Part shown: positions 46,691-57,989 of the stretch, piece after piece
How the letters are laid out: every line of letters begins with the position of its first letter
Position numbering within the stretch: the stretch's first letter is position 1
Made by a program: the position numbers and the translations under genes
NCBI GenBank assembly: GCA_034440615.1
Contig: JAOTOM010004311.1
Location: 27,501-91,500 of the forward strand
Length of the DNA stretch: 64,000 nt
Origin: Ashinkailepas kermadecensis
Lineage: Eukaryota; Arthropoda; Thecostraca; Neolepadidae
Direction: 5' to 3'
The notes under the pieces: generated by a model
What the model was told of the DNA's origin: nothing
What the model saw: the letters and a program-made list of their open reading frames with translations, nothing else
Database searches by the model: none

Positions 46691-46985
46691 GACATCCTCC
46701 CGGTAGCTCAGTTGGTTAGAGCGCTGGCCTGCACTAGTCTCCCCTGTCCTGGCAACATGGGGTTCGAGTTGCTTCACGCGTTCGCATTTAGCCCCCGGTT
46801 GGGAGGGTCAGTTGGAAGCTGGCCCGATAAGGCCGGGGACGGGCTACCAGGCGGCCGTGTCGGTGCATTGACGGCACGTTAAACTTTCGGTCAAAATCAT
46901 GCCGTAGAACTGGAATTCATGGATCGGGTGGTGGGGCCAGGGTCCACGCAACAAGCTCTGCTTAGCAATAGGACCCTGATCCATA
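46690..46985 (+). mobile_element. tRNA-derived SINE, second family
   Basis: CCGGTAGCTCAGTTGGTTAG is an almost perfect tRNA D-arm with A box, and GGGGTTCGAGTTGC is the B box. A long tRNA-unrelated body follows (GGTTGGGAGGGTCAGTTGG, GATAAGGCCGGGGACGGGC, GACGGCACGTTAAACTTTCG) to about 46985. A functional tRNA is excluded because the sequence between the boxes does not fold into a standard anticodon arm. Target duplications not found. Confidence 0.75.
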
Positions 46986-49384
46986 AAGCCACCCCAGCAA
47001 GAACTCGGATTACATTTTTTTAAAATGCTCTTGTGATTGAATTATTACCAATCCTTGTGTTTGTTTATGTCAAGAAGGGGCGTGGCCATACTGGTTGCTT
47101 GATGCTCAGTGAGCTGACATGTTCGGCTTCGGCGAGTGACAGCTTGGACATGTCTTTTGAAGTGTTGTGGGTTTCGATAATTAGAGGTTCTGGTACATGC
47201 TCAACATTTACATGTTCTACAAACCGGTTGCAATCATGTGATGAAAATTAGCTTGTGGAAAACAGTTCATTGGCTCAAATTAGGCTGTAATATGCCCACA
47301 TTTCTAGCCGCATGTTTAGCAAATTATGGGGTCGCAAGGCAAATGCAGAAGCCATTTTAATCATCATTTCATGACATGAAAAGGAAATTCATTCATTCTT
47401 TTGATAGCTCTAGTCAAATGTACATCTGGAAACTGATGGCTTACCTTGGAATATTGAACATGAGAAGCAGGAGATGCACCTGTCCCATGCTGATTTGTCA
47501 CATGTTGACATCCATGTTGTATTTGAACCACACTTACCTCATTTACACAGTAGCTGGGCGCTGCATGACCACTACAGTCGATGCGCCCCTAAACCCCAAT
47601 AAACAAACAATCATTTACACAGTAAATACTTGTTGCACAGCAATTGCACTAGGACTAGGGAGTGTTATACATATGTCCACATTAATTCTCCTTGCAAGGG
47701 CACATATAATTATGGCTGCACAAGCGCCACATGGTTCCGCCTGGGTTATACCTATACAGGACAAATACCATAACAAGAGGAAAAAGGGACTGCATCCCAT
47801 AATCAATATTATTTCTGAGCTCCAGAGAAACCATCAACCCCAGTGTGTTACTATAGCCGATCTCTTCAGCATCACATACATGAAGGTTGGTACTAAATCC
47901 AATGCCATGTACACTTGATATTAGCATAATTCTCTATGTTTGAGCATTATTTAAGATACATAGCCTCCAATGACCCAAATTGGAAATAGGATGGGCCCAA
48001 CAAATAATCATAGGGCCTCATAAGTGGAGGATGCAGATTTCAGGTTCTCATTTCTGCAGTAGGAGCATGATAATTCGAGTGGTTGGGGTGGAATTTATGC
48101 CAGTAGGTGTGCACCATGCAGACCATTTTAAGGTGAGCTATGTGCACTTTTTGGACCTTGGACATGCATGTCTTAGACCATTCTGATAAATTGGATATTA
48201 TACTGGCAACAGGTGTACCTGACAGTGAATTCAGAATCGACATCTGGGGGTATGCGATACTGATGGGATTGGTCATGGTAGCACAATGGGGAAAGGGTGG
48301 AGGAGATTTTATAAGTTGGTTGGTTGGTTATAAGATTTGATAAGTTGGTCTAAAGTGCCATGGTAGGGCACGTTTTGGTCAAGAGCAAGATTAGTCACAC
48401 CGAAAAGTGCACATTTTTCACTACTAAGGGTGGGGAAGTCATTGAGCTAGTTTTGTGTTTTGGGGGCTTGATGCCCGATTGTGCCAAATATTAACATGCT
48501 GCATTATGGACCAGCACCACCAATGGTTTTTAGGTCACAAGCCTTACCATTACTTGTTTTTTGTTCTTGCAAAATTACTTTGATTTAAAACTGCCGGTGC
48601 CCAGGATCCTGTTTATTTTTGCAGGTACATTTTGCATTTCTTCAGCCTTTGCATATTGATCACTTGGCCCCATGATTTTGGTGTGCATTTACTGTGCAAT
48701 TTCACTGCTGTTACATATTAAGTTAAGTATGCCATCGGTATGTACACAGGTAGGCTCAAAGGTCATGCACTGGAATGTAAGTATCTTGCAAAATACCTTT
48801 GCATAGTTGATTCATTTGTATGCTGCCCTTCCCATAGTTGCATTTCAGTTCATGACCTGTAAATCTTGCCTTTGGTGGCTGGGGCTGCCGTCCCTTGGAG
48901 AGATACAAATCTGCTTGTGCAGCAAAGAATGTATGTATGTTGTGTTGTGTATGTGGGAAGTTGATGCAATATTTGAACACAACTAAAAGATCAAGTTACG
49001 AAGTGCTTAAATATTCCTTTTCCACAATATTGCGATGCCTGTATGCAGTGTGGTACACAAAACATTCGCATCGATCATATAATCATAGGACGCAGAAAGT
49101 GTTTGTGTCAGGTTACTTCGGTATATCAGAAGTGTGTGATATAAGATGAACCTGTGTGGTTAAGGCAGTGATGGGATCAACGGACCACTGGTGCAATGCC
49201 TGTGCAGATGCAAATACTGTAAATAAATTATTTGAAATATAGGCTGTGCTTCCTCCCTTAAGCATACTAGGTCAAGGCTTGCGCTGTTGTAGACATAGAC
49301 ATGATTCGTCACACGCCCACAATTGAAAATGTTGTAGAAGAAATTGAATGAATGTAGAGGTCACCTGTCACGTTATCATTGCAG
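46986..49384. other. Non-coding or intronic DNA
   Basis: No supported exon before the acceptor at 49384, apart from a hairpin retroposon at 47553-47610. It may be intron of the gene that owns the exon at 49385. Confidence 0.4.
47553..47610 (+). mobile_element. Tiny hairpin retroposon (58 bp), copy d
   Basis: GCTGGGCGCTGCATGACC, then ACTACAGTCGATGCGCCCC, then AATAAACAAACAA. It is flanked by perfect 14-bp direct repeats TCATTTACACAGTA at 47539-47552 and 47611-47624. The stem GGGCGC/GCGCCC is perfect. This is one of the clearest copies. Confidence 0.88.
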
Positions 49385-49520
49385 ACGGTCAGCGAGCCCT
49401 TTGCGCGGTGCAGCCTGGTGAACAAGGAACACTCGTCCGTACCAATGTACAAGGAATTCCCCGAAGAATTTCCCGGATCAAACGGCCGCTTCATGGCGGG
49501 CGCCGACTTTTCCCTGTCAG
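49385..49520 (+). CDS. Internal coding exon of an unrecognised gene
   Basis: 136-nt exon with acceptor CACGTTATCATTGCAG and donor CTGTCAG|GTGAGG. It reads TVSEPFARCSLVNKEHSSVP, MYKEFPEEFPGSNGRFMAGA, DFSLS plus one base, in a frame with GC-rich third positions, unlike the AT-rich flanks. The composition is that of a conserved soluble domain, with clustered aromatic residues and prolines. I cannot name the family. Partner exons were not found within the window, so introns must be long. Splice sites and coding bias are seen; gene identity is open. Confidence 0.65.
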
Positions 49521-51000
49521 GTGAGGTGCTCGTGGCATGCTCTCTGAGCCATATTCATGCATGATGTGCACCAGAGACGTTGGAGTTTGTGGTATGCATC
49601 GTGTAATCAAGAACCGCTGAAGCTGAAGGGTTCTGGTGTAAAATTAATGACGCCAGATGCATTAATGAGCATTATTCACGTGGCGATTGTTAATGCGAAT
49701 GGTGCATTAATGAGCATTATTAACGTGGTAAATGTTAATGCGAATAGCTATTTGTGAATAGCTATTTGTTCAAGCCGGGAAATTGAAACAATCCAGGCGT
49801 GCATCTTTTGGATAGTTTCGACTTTCCAGACTTGATATGAGCAATATGCTATTTGTATTCATATTGGTTCTGATGCACGATAATTGAAATACCTTGTCAC
49901 TGCTTGTCAAGGAAGCATGCTCTGATGCTGTCATGTTACAGCTTTACTCCAAGCTGGATATGCAGCCATCGTTATAATGCATCTACGACACCAGGCATGC
50001 GGCCTGGCATCTGCTGACATTTTGGTGGACAGCCTGATGCATAGTGGCATTTTTCGGTTTTGTTCAGGCAGCCACTTACATTCGTCGTGATGCTTGTTCC
50101 GACGGACTTGCTACATGCTTAACCATTGAAACTAGAGCTAGTTTCAATGGCACTCTTGGCGTAAGGATAGCATCTTGGCTTGTTATAAGGTATAAGGGCA
50201 GCTTTGCCATCTTGCCACCGAGCTGCAAAATGGCTTAAAAGCACATGCAATCAACTGTCAGTGTCCAAAAATCCACTTTGAGCTTTGTGTGTCAGATGAA
50301 AATCATTCTTCAAAAGGTATGATGATAGCGAAAAATTAAGGCGTGGGAAATTGGACTATAATTTGTCTTTCAGAAAAGGTAGTTTACTATATGACATATG
50401 CAGTGGATGCTTTTTCATTGCTATTTTGAGTTTAGGAGAGGGGAAAGTTGTGAGTGGAAAATTGTGGATGACATTGGGAGATAGGAATGGGAAATTATTC
50501 CTGGTTGTGCACCATTTTTTTAAAACCCTACATAGCAATGCTAGAGCTGCCTATACATGTCAAATACTGTTGACAACACATTGTATGGTAAAAGCTAACT
50601 AACCTTCACGGAGTAAAGTGGTACGTGGTATGGTATTTCAGGAGCATAAGGTCCACAGTGGAAAAGCCTGGTCCGAAGCCGAACTAGTATGTCGCAATAT
50701 TGCACTGACATCCACATATCTGTAATATTTCGGACAGATTTCTCGACTGGGGAAGAGGAAGGGGAGGGGAATTTACTGTGTTGGAAATTGCCACTTTCAG
50801 GGGGTGCTCCTTACTTTATCAACTAAGCTGAGTGTTTTGCTTCAGTTCTGAAGCTTCTGGATAACTGCGAAGACGGGAAATAAGCCAATCATTTTGAATG
50901 ACCTGATGCGGGTGGCAGTCATTAAAAAAGGACAGAAGTGTAGGACACAACTCCACCACCACCACCACCAGGGCAGTGGTGTTTTCCGGCGTGCTCCGTG
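49521..51000. other. Non-coding or intronic DNA
   Basis: No further exon of the same gene could be recognised. It contains a duplicated ATTAATGAGCATTATT...ACGTGG segment (about 49661-49725). Confidence 0.4.
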
Positions 51001-51239
51001 GCCCGATGCCATCCGGGGCAGGACATGGGCGATGCCATCCCGGGCAGAAGCCAGTTCCGATATCCGTGTGGACTTCAGGCGTGCTCCGGACACAGCGTGG
51101 TGACAGATCGTTACCGTTGTGTGCGCCCGAGCTCTGTCACCGGCTTCTGTATGTTGAGCGGGGGGGGGGGCCTGCTGACCGGTCCCCGATCACACTGGCC
51201 ACGCCACCGCGCCGCAACAGTGCACCGCCGTAAAGGCCG

Positions 51240-51400
51240 CCGTAGTCGCGTGACGGATCGCCGACGGACGGAAGAGTGCCGGTCACGTGACGTCATTGTG
51301 TAACGTCACGGCTGAGCTCGTCGGCCGCGGTAGTCACTTGACGGATCGCCGACGGCCGGAAGAGTGCCGGTCACGTGACGTCATTGTGACGTCACTGAGT
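51240..51400. promoter_or_regulatory. Duplicated composite E-box/CRE sites
   Basis: An about 88-bp unit is present twice. Each copy ends in CACGTGACGTCA (51284-51295 and 51372-51383), which overlaps an E-box (CACGTG) with a CRE (TGACGTCA). A further TGACGTCA lies at 51387-51394. The surroundings are CpG-rich with other TGACG words. A regulatory role for bHLH-Zip and CREB/ATF factors is inferred from the motifs only; no transcription start is assigned. Confidence 0.45.
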
Positions 51401-52549
51401 CGTCACGACTGAGGACGATGCCAGTCGGCGCCGGTTACCTGCCGGCCGGGTGAACGGCGGGCCCGGTGACCGGGCTCCCACCTGCCTCCGGCCTGGCGGT
51501 GGCGTTTGCTTTGCGACTGGGAATTGAGTCCTTAGTTAGCACCCGTCATATGGCGGTTGGGGTCCGTGGGAAGTGCATGGTGAATCGCGGATTTATTATT
51601 GGACTATTCACCGCCAACCGCAGCACATTTGACGGGAAAACACACGCCGCGCTATTTAAGCAAACAGGAAAACACTGTATTTGTGTGTTTCATGACAATT
51701 TTCAATGTCTTTTATATGTGAGATTGTACTGCTCTTTGTCTAACTGTTGATATTGGGAGCACATGGCAGTCCAATATCGATTACGTGATGAATGGCATAT
51801 TGGATGTTTACGTGGTAATTAATGGCTTATTGTTATCAGTTCTCAATGCGAAGACGATCCATTTGCATCATTCAGTCAGTGGACATGTAGTTCTTTTGAA
51901 ATGAATTACGCAAAGAAAGTCCACAATTATAATATTCCCGTTACTTTGCTGTTCGGATGCCCTTTTTTGGAGGGAGGGGGGGGTAATTTCCCTCCTGTGT
52001 GTTCCGTGTTCTCCAGCCCTATAATGAATCCTATGCAGTAGTCTGATGCTTTCCGATTTGAAAAGTGGTAGTAGAGCAGTGCAGTTAATGCATTCTACAG
52101 CCAGTGCACTGGCTGTAGAATGCATCCACCACTGCAGTGGAGGATCTAGAATGCGTGAAAATGGCATGGAATGGGTAAATATTTTGTTCTGGAGAGCTAC
52201 ATTTTCAAAACCGTATAAGTTCCCCGAGAGTCCCCTGGTTTGCAGGTGGTTGGATTTTCCACGTAAGGTTTTATTATAATATGCTGGCGCTCTAAGATCA
52301 ACACCAAGTGACAAAAGCAACATCATGTGCTCACATACGGTCGTCTGATGGAGAATCACCGTTCGCCGGCTGTACCGGTAGCCAGCGAGAAGCCAGCACC
52401 GGTAGCCGGTACCGGCTGTACCGGTAGCCCCGTGCTAATGTCACAACGCTTCGCCCATGTATGACTAGCTAGATGATTCTTAACATGATTATGAGTCGCA
52501 TCAGGCAACATGTTGGCGTATTTATCATAGTCTGACATAGTGTCTGTCG
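51401..52549. other. Non-coding with a long perfect palindrome
   Basis: No supported exon. The notable content is the 38-bp palindrome at 52088-52125 and a short ACCGGTAGCC repeat at about 52370-52430. Confidence 0.45.
52088..52125. repeat. 38-bp perfect palindrome without spacer
   Basis: ATGCATTCTACAGCCAGTG is followed immediately by its exact reverse complement. Beyond the perfect core, GCAGTG on the left pairs with CACTGC on the right after a small mismatch. It could extrude as a cruciform. Confidence 0.95.
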
Positions 52550-52554
52550 ATCTC

Positions 52555-52895
52555 CGGGCGTGGGTCAGACCCGCGGTCTGCCGTTCTCCGGGCGTGGGTC
52601 AGACCCGCGGTCTGCCGTTCTCCGATCATGAGCCAGGGCCATCGTCTGTCATTCTCCGATCATGAGCCAGGGCCATCTTCTGTCGTTCTCCGATCATGAG
52701 CCAGGGCCATCGTCTGTCGTTCTCCGATCATGAGCCAGGGCCATCGTCTGCCGTTCTCCGATCGTGAGCCAGGGCCATCGTCTGCCGTTCTCCGATCATG
52801 AGCCAGGGCCATCGTCTGCCGTTCTCCGATCGTGAACCACGGCCGCCGTCTGTCGTTCTCCGGGCGTGGGTCAGACCCGCGGTCTGCCATCCTCC
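52555..52895. repeat. 34-bp minisatellite, about 9-10 copies
   Basis: CCGATCATGAGCCAGGGCCA recurs every 34 bp (for example 52622 and 52656). Variant copies at both ends read CCGGGCGTGGGTCAGACCCG, so two subtypes flank each other. Confidence 0.92.
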
Positions 52896-53029
52896 GATCA
52901 GGCGTGATCGATCTCGCATCAGCGCTGATCCAGTGCGGGGCCGGCGCCGGCGGCAGAAGCGGCGCGTCAGCCGTCCGCCACAACGGCAGCGAACTCCGCC
53001 GCTAAACACGTCGGACGGGGCGCGCGCTG

Positions 53030-53290
53030 GTGACGCCGCCGCCCGGGCCCCAGCCGGCGAGTGGAGAGGCGCCGCCCGGGCCCCGGCCGGAGAGTGGAGA
53101 GCCGCCGCCCGGGCCCCGGCCGGAGAGTGGAGAGCCGCCGCCCGGGCCCCGGCCGGAGAGTGGAGAGGCGCCGCCCGGGCCCCAGCCGGCGAGTGGAGAG
53201 GCGCCGCCCGGGCCCCAGCCGGCGAGTGCAGAGGCACCGCTCGAGCCCCAGCCGGCGTGTGGAGAGACGCCGCCCGCGCTGGTGACGCCG
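53030..53290. repeat. 33-bp minisatellite, about 7 copies
   Basis: CCCGGGCCCCAGCCGGCGAG recurs every 33 bp (for example 53042 and 53075). 33 bp keeps frame: one plus frame reads PPGPQPASGEA, another AARAPAGEWRG, and the minus strand is open too. Without splice signals or a start I do not call a protein. Confidence 0.9.
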
Positions 53291-53744
53291 CCGTCCGGGC
53301 CCCGCTCGCAGTGTTAAAATAATGGTTTTTCGTTAGGTGTGAGATGTCGAAATGAGTACAGTAGGATGTAGAAATTTGTCATAGAAGCATGCAAATTAGA
53401 ATGTCGTTCCAGTCCTTCAAGTTCAATTTTGAGCCAATAGTGTACTCATGAGTGATGAGTACGCTATTGTTAAATATTGTACATCACTGTTAAACAATGC
53501 CATCTGTTGATACTATGGCATTGCAATCGTTATCATGAACATAGGTATCCCTATGTTAGGTGTCTCCTAAATTACACCAACAACATGCGTAGATAATCTG
53601 AATCTGGAATTGTGTTAAGAGGTGCTTGTGTAATCAATATGTAATGGTGAGGATAAGCATGAAGCTTGCACGCAAGATACTCTAAGAAACGAGTCATGGA
53701 GACTTCATAGGCACACATCAACAAGCACGATGTCTGTGCTTCCC

Positions 53745-53859
53745 CGGGTTCGAGTCTCACCTGTCGCTACTCATCGCCCGCGACCAATCGGCGTGAGAGA
53801 TTGGCGACGTTACATGACTCAACGGTCGACGTGTCGTAAAACCAACAACCAACCAATCG
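53745..53859 (+). mobile_element. tRNA-derived SINE (family A), 5'-truncated
   Basis: Begins inside the B box (CGGGTTCGAGTCTCACC) and runs through TCGCTACTCATCGCCCGCGA, the hairpin region and a CAACAACCAACCAAT tail. Direct repeats GTGCTTCCC flank it (53736-53744 and 53860-53868). The truncated 5' end with an intact tail fits LINE-type target-primed reverse transcription. Confidence 0.85.
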
Positions 53860-54410
53860 GTGCTTCCCTGGAAATGATGTCCATTCAGTTATAGAAGGTG
53901 GTATGTTCCACCATATTTCACGACTGATCTATCGCCGCCCGGACGGCGTGTGGAGTGGCGCCGCCATCTCCGGATCCGTTGGCGACCAATCGGCGTCAAA
54001 TGTCGGCCAACCGCCTGACATGGGAAGGTCGACTGTCGTAGAAGCACCCTCCACATACATACCTTCGGCATAAGTATGTGTGTAGCAGGCAGTGGGCCCG
54101 GGCCCACTACACCACTGGTACGCTCTTCTTTGGATCAGTTCTCGTGATTTTCGTTCCATTAGAAATAAATCTTGCGTTGTTGCACGAACACCCCTGACGT
54201 GAAATATTAATGTTTATCGACTCAAGTTGTAATCATATGGGCCGTTTTCCTTCCTGATTATGACAACTCCCGTCATGGGAACGTAGGGCGCTCCGTGAGT
54301 GCTCAAAGAGGCAATGGCAACAGGAATGAAGAAGGTTATTAAGGGAATCGAATTGAAAAGACATGGAGGGTATATGGGATCTATGTTGGTCCCAATTCAC
54401 CTCTCTTTCT

Positions 54411-54548
54411 ATGCTCGTCTCACAATCGAAAGATTGCGGGTTCGAGTCTCACCTGTCGCTACTCTTCGCCCGCGACCAATCGGCGTGTGAGATTGGCGAC
54501 GCTATATGACTCAACAGTCGACGTGTCGTAAAACCAATAACCAACCAC
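54411..54548 (+). mobile_element. tRNA-derived SINE (family A), slightly 5'-truncated
   Basis: ATGCTCGTCTCAC, B box GGGTTCGAGTCTCACC, body, hairpin, and AATAACCAACC tail. Perfect 13-bp repeats CACCTCTCTTTCT flank it (54398-54410 and 54549-54561). Confidence 0.9.
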
Positions 54549-54582
54549 CACCTCTCTTTCTGAGGTGACGGCCAACGAATCT

Positions 54583-54703
54583 GTCTGCAGTTGATGTGCC
54601 CTTCAGCCCCAATAACCAACCAACCAACCAATCAACCAACTAACCAACCAACCAACCAATCAGCCAACCAACCAACCAATCAGCCAACCAACCAACCAAC
54701 CAA

Positions 54704-54778
<75 letters not shown>

Positions 54779-54880
54779 ACCAACCAACCACCAAACCACC
54801 AAACCAACAAACAAACAAACAAACCAACCAACCAACCAACCAACCAACGAACCAACCAACCAACCAATTTGTCGACCCTG
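54583..54880. repeat. CCAA/CCAG microsatellite grown from a retroposon tail
   Basis: GCAGTTGATGTGCCC, CCAATAACCAACCAACC (54590-54625) is the 3' end of a hairpin retroposon copy; the tetranucleotide then continues for about 260 bp as blocks of CCAA, CCAG and CCAAACAA. The minus strand is open throughout and encodes a meaningless Gly-Trp-Leu-Val/Ala repeat. Confidence 0.85.
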
Positions 54881-57530
54881 TCGAGATTCGAACCTGCCAC
54901 CACTGCAATTGCCGAATCCGCACTCCACCCGACCCGTCATTGTGCCGGGCCACGATGTCCGATAACCGCACAGATGCGGTGGTGATTCTGCCGACATGGC
55001 CACGATTTACTGCTGCTTACTGTTGGATGCAATTTGCGTCGCCGATCTCGGAAATCTCCCGTTTTGTTCGCCGGTGTTGTTCGACGGAATTGGTCGCGGT
55101 TGCCGATCAACGTTATCGTGCTGCATCTGACCATTTGCCTTGTTAACTCTCCACTGCAGCGGTGGGCTATTCGCGTGACGTCACGTAATCAGCTGTTGGT
55201 CGCAGCCAGCTGCTGGTGGGCAAACAACGCTGCGTCCGTATTGCATTGATCAGGATTGGACTGGAGAGCTGCTACTGATGATTCCAGCGGGGGCCAAGTC
55301 CCAGCTTTGCGAACTCCCGGCCTTGCAGTGATGTTTAAACAATGGGAAATGCGGCGTGACAGGGGGATATTGCGGTCATGAAAAGGGTCTACTGCCCTCA
55401 GGCAGTATATTACGGGGGAGGTGTGGACGTAGGACCGGCCCCAAAATTGGGAAACAAACGATTTTTTTAAACAATTCTTTACAGCCAGCGCCATGAAGTT
55501 GACTGTTCAGTTTGAATAAAATGATGAGGGCACCAGAGGGAAGCCACTCATTATACATCTCGAGGAGGGGGCAGAGGGTGCGTGTGCTGGCGCACGTGCA
55601 CTTCATAGAGACGTCCCAGCGACCAGATTTTCTTCAGGACAGTCGGTCAGTCTTCGGCGGACAAAATTCGAGGGGTTGCACTCGCGAGCGGCCATAGACG
55701 GGCGCGATCTCCTCGACGTGCGTCAGAGAAGCGCCATCATTTCCAGGGGTGGCATGGCATGGCATTGCAGACTGAACACCCCCCAGAGCGTCACCAGGGG
55801 AAGTGGAAGGACATGGCAGCCGTGCTCCCTGGGATGCCCAGCTGTTGTATGGGAATCAATGGTGGTTGGGTGAAATAACCCCACCCGACAACAGCTGCAG
55901 CCTCCCGCTGACGGGCCAAGAGCTCTCCCGGCCGATACATTCTGATGACGCCTGGGTGTACGTGCTAGTTGGTTGGTTGATTTATTGATTATTGTGGTTT
56001 TAGGGTGCGTGAATCTAATTGGATCACATTGAATCCACTGTACGTACCAGCTATGAAGTACTTTGAGGTTTGTGCAGATCGCGATCCACCAAATGAAGCC
56101 AAGTTTTCCTCTTTGTTGCTTTAATGCAGATGTGCCGACGACATTCGTCCTTGTGGAAAGATGAAAATTATGAAATGAAAAATGAATACAAATGAAAAAC
56201 TGCCCACCGGTTCGGGATGTACAGGTGCACAGGATGTCGACATCAATATTTACTGTCGGATGTACGGTCTTAAGCAAACAGACACCACTTCGACCACTCT
56301 CGGCTTGGATGGCAACTGACGGCGCCATTTGTTTCGTCTGCCACCAGCTGACGGCGCATGCAATTCCAAAAGACGTCATCCCACGGGCGGTTGAAAATTG
56401 TATATATGTTGTGCGTTGTCTGGTTCCCGGCTTTTGCTGTGGTCAGGTCAGGCGCCACCTTTCCAAGACAGACACATGCCCCCAGTGCCCCTCTGTAGCC
56501 GCCCCTGAGTGGGTAGCGTCTTGTCGAGACCGAAACACTGCGGGTTCGAAGCTCGCCGACCACACAAACTTTCGGCTTTGCCCCGACGCGGAGGATTGGC
56601 GACCCTCTGCGCCAAATCAGCCGAGTGCGTCGAACAGGAGTCGGAAGCGGCCGTGTTCGACACGTGCCGTCAACTGCACGTCACCAGCGTCACCAGCGTC
56701 CTCCACGGCCGACGTTATCGATCTGCTCCGGCCAATCAAAGCGCGTCCCCGCGACGGGCGCACTGACACATGGCGGAGCACGTGCTGTGCGCCGCCACTG
56801 CGTTCTGTCCTATCGGCGGCAAAGCCAACGACCTCGGCGACGGCGTGCCGACCGAGAAATATGCAGATTGATCTCGGCCAGGGACGTGACACCCGTCTCG
56901 AGCCAGCTGCCGTGGGTGCCGGAGGAGCGGCCGCTGAGTTGTGATTGCCCGTCCGGCGGCCGCATTTCGCCGCCGGGCGTTGGACACGTGACAAGCGCGA
57001 GTCACAGGCGACCGTTTGGACTGGTGTCGAGGTTTATGGCCGGCCGCCGGGCGGCGCGGGCGGGAGCGGTTGGCCACCGCTTTCCGCGTCTGTTTGGGAG
57101 GGTGGCCGAGCGTTGGCAGGGAGGCGAGGAGCGAGGCGTTGAAGCGAGGTGGCTGCACGAGACGGCTGTTGCAGTGAGGGAGCGAGTTTAAGCGGGGTGA
57201 TTCCACGAGACGGTTGTTACAGTCGGGGAGCAGGAGTTGAGACGATGTGGCTGCGCGAGGCTGTTGTTACAGTGGGGGAGCGAGGAGTTGAGACGAAGTG
57301 ACTGCACGAGGTCGTTGTCACAGCGAGGGAGCGCGACGGGAGTTAAGTACGTGGAACCGGTTGGAAAATGGTATCGGGATTGCCAACGAACAGTGTGGGC
57401 TGCAAGTCTCACAGAAGGTCGGGAGCTTGTTTTGGGGCCCTCCTATCAAGGTACCTGGAGGGGCTGGTACCCCTCGGCGAATCCCCTGCCCTCATGTATG
57501 CTGAAGTTGCGAACTTTCTGGGAGAGTAAT
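54881..57530. other. Mixed non-coding DNA, partly CpG-rich
   Basis: No supported exon. A tRNA-like B box (CGGGTTCGAAGCTCG) at about 56540 may mark another decayed SINE. 56600-57200 is CpG-rich and open in many frames. 57180-57330 has three loose copies of a GAGACGATGTGGCTGCACGA-like unit. Confidence 0.4.
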
Positions 57531-57543
57531 TCCAGTTTGGCTC

Positions 57544-57598
57544 TGGGCGCAAAATGACCAACGCAGTCGACGCGCCCTGAAGCACAAATCCACCACCA
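57544..57598 (+). mobile_element. Tiny hairpin retroposon (55 bp), copy f
   Basis: TGGGCGCAAAATGACCAACG, then CAGTCGACGCGCCCTGAAGC. Flanks TCCAGTTTGGCTC (57531-57543) and TCCAGTCTGACTC (57599-57611) agree at 11 of 13 positions, an aged target duplication. The stem GGGCGC/GCGCCC is perfect. Confidence 0.75.
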
Positions 57599-57779
57599 TC
57601 CAGTCTGACTCAATCCCAGCGAGAAGTCTACACATTTACTATCTTCCCTCTTCCAGTCTAGATTCCTGATGCGATTCTCTGGTTTGGTTGCGATTTTCGG
57701 TATTTCTCGTTGCGACTTGTTGGCGGGACCTGGGTGGCTACGTGTCAGCTGCGACGTATTCGTACCCAACCCTGGTGTG

Positions 57780-57960
57780 GCGGCTTTTCACACTGCTGGC
57801 AACATGAGCATACCTAATGTGCAAGCAGCCGCGGGTTCAAATCTCACTAGCTGCTCGAGTTTTCGGCTTCCACGCGACCTTTGCCGTTTGCGCGTCCGAG
57901 AATGGCAAAGTAACATGACCTACGTAGACCTACGTGTTTCCTTAGAAACACGTAGGTCGT
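57780..57960 (+). other. SINE-like B box and adjacent strong hairpin
   Basis: GCGGGTTCAAATCTCACTAG resembles a tRNA T-arm at about 57830 and is followed by TTTTCGGCTTCCACGC, similar to the sequence after the B box near 56570. At 57927-57958 GACCTACGTGTTTC pairs perfectly with GAAACACGTAGGTC across a CTTA loop. Confidence 0.45.
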
Positions 57961-57989
57961 AGAAATACGTGAACACCAAACCTAAGTGT

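Noticed and set aside
46690..46765. Functional tRNA gene
   Set aside because: A and B boxes are good, but the middle does not fold into an anticodon arm and a long SINE body follows.
47376..47927. Open frames on both strands, faintly like a transposase end
   Set aside because: They run through the hairpin retroposon and no catalytic motif could be identified.
52728..53322. Ala/Pro/Arg-rich and PPGP (collagen-like) repeat frames
   Set aside because: 33-bp and 34-bp minisatellites that are open on both strands; no start, splice or signal-peptide context.
54640..55003. Gly-Trp-Leu-Val/Ala repeat protein on the minus strand
   Set aside because: It is the translation of a CCAA/CCAG microsatellite derived from a retroposon tail.
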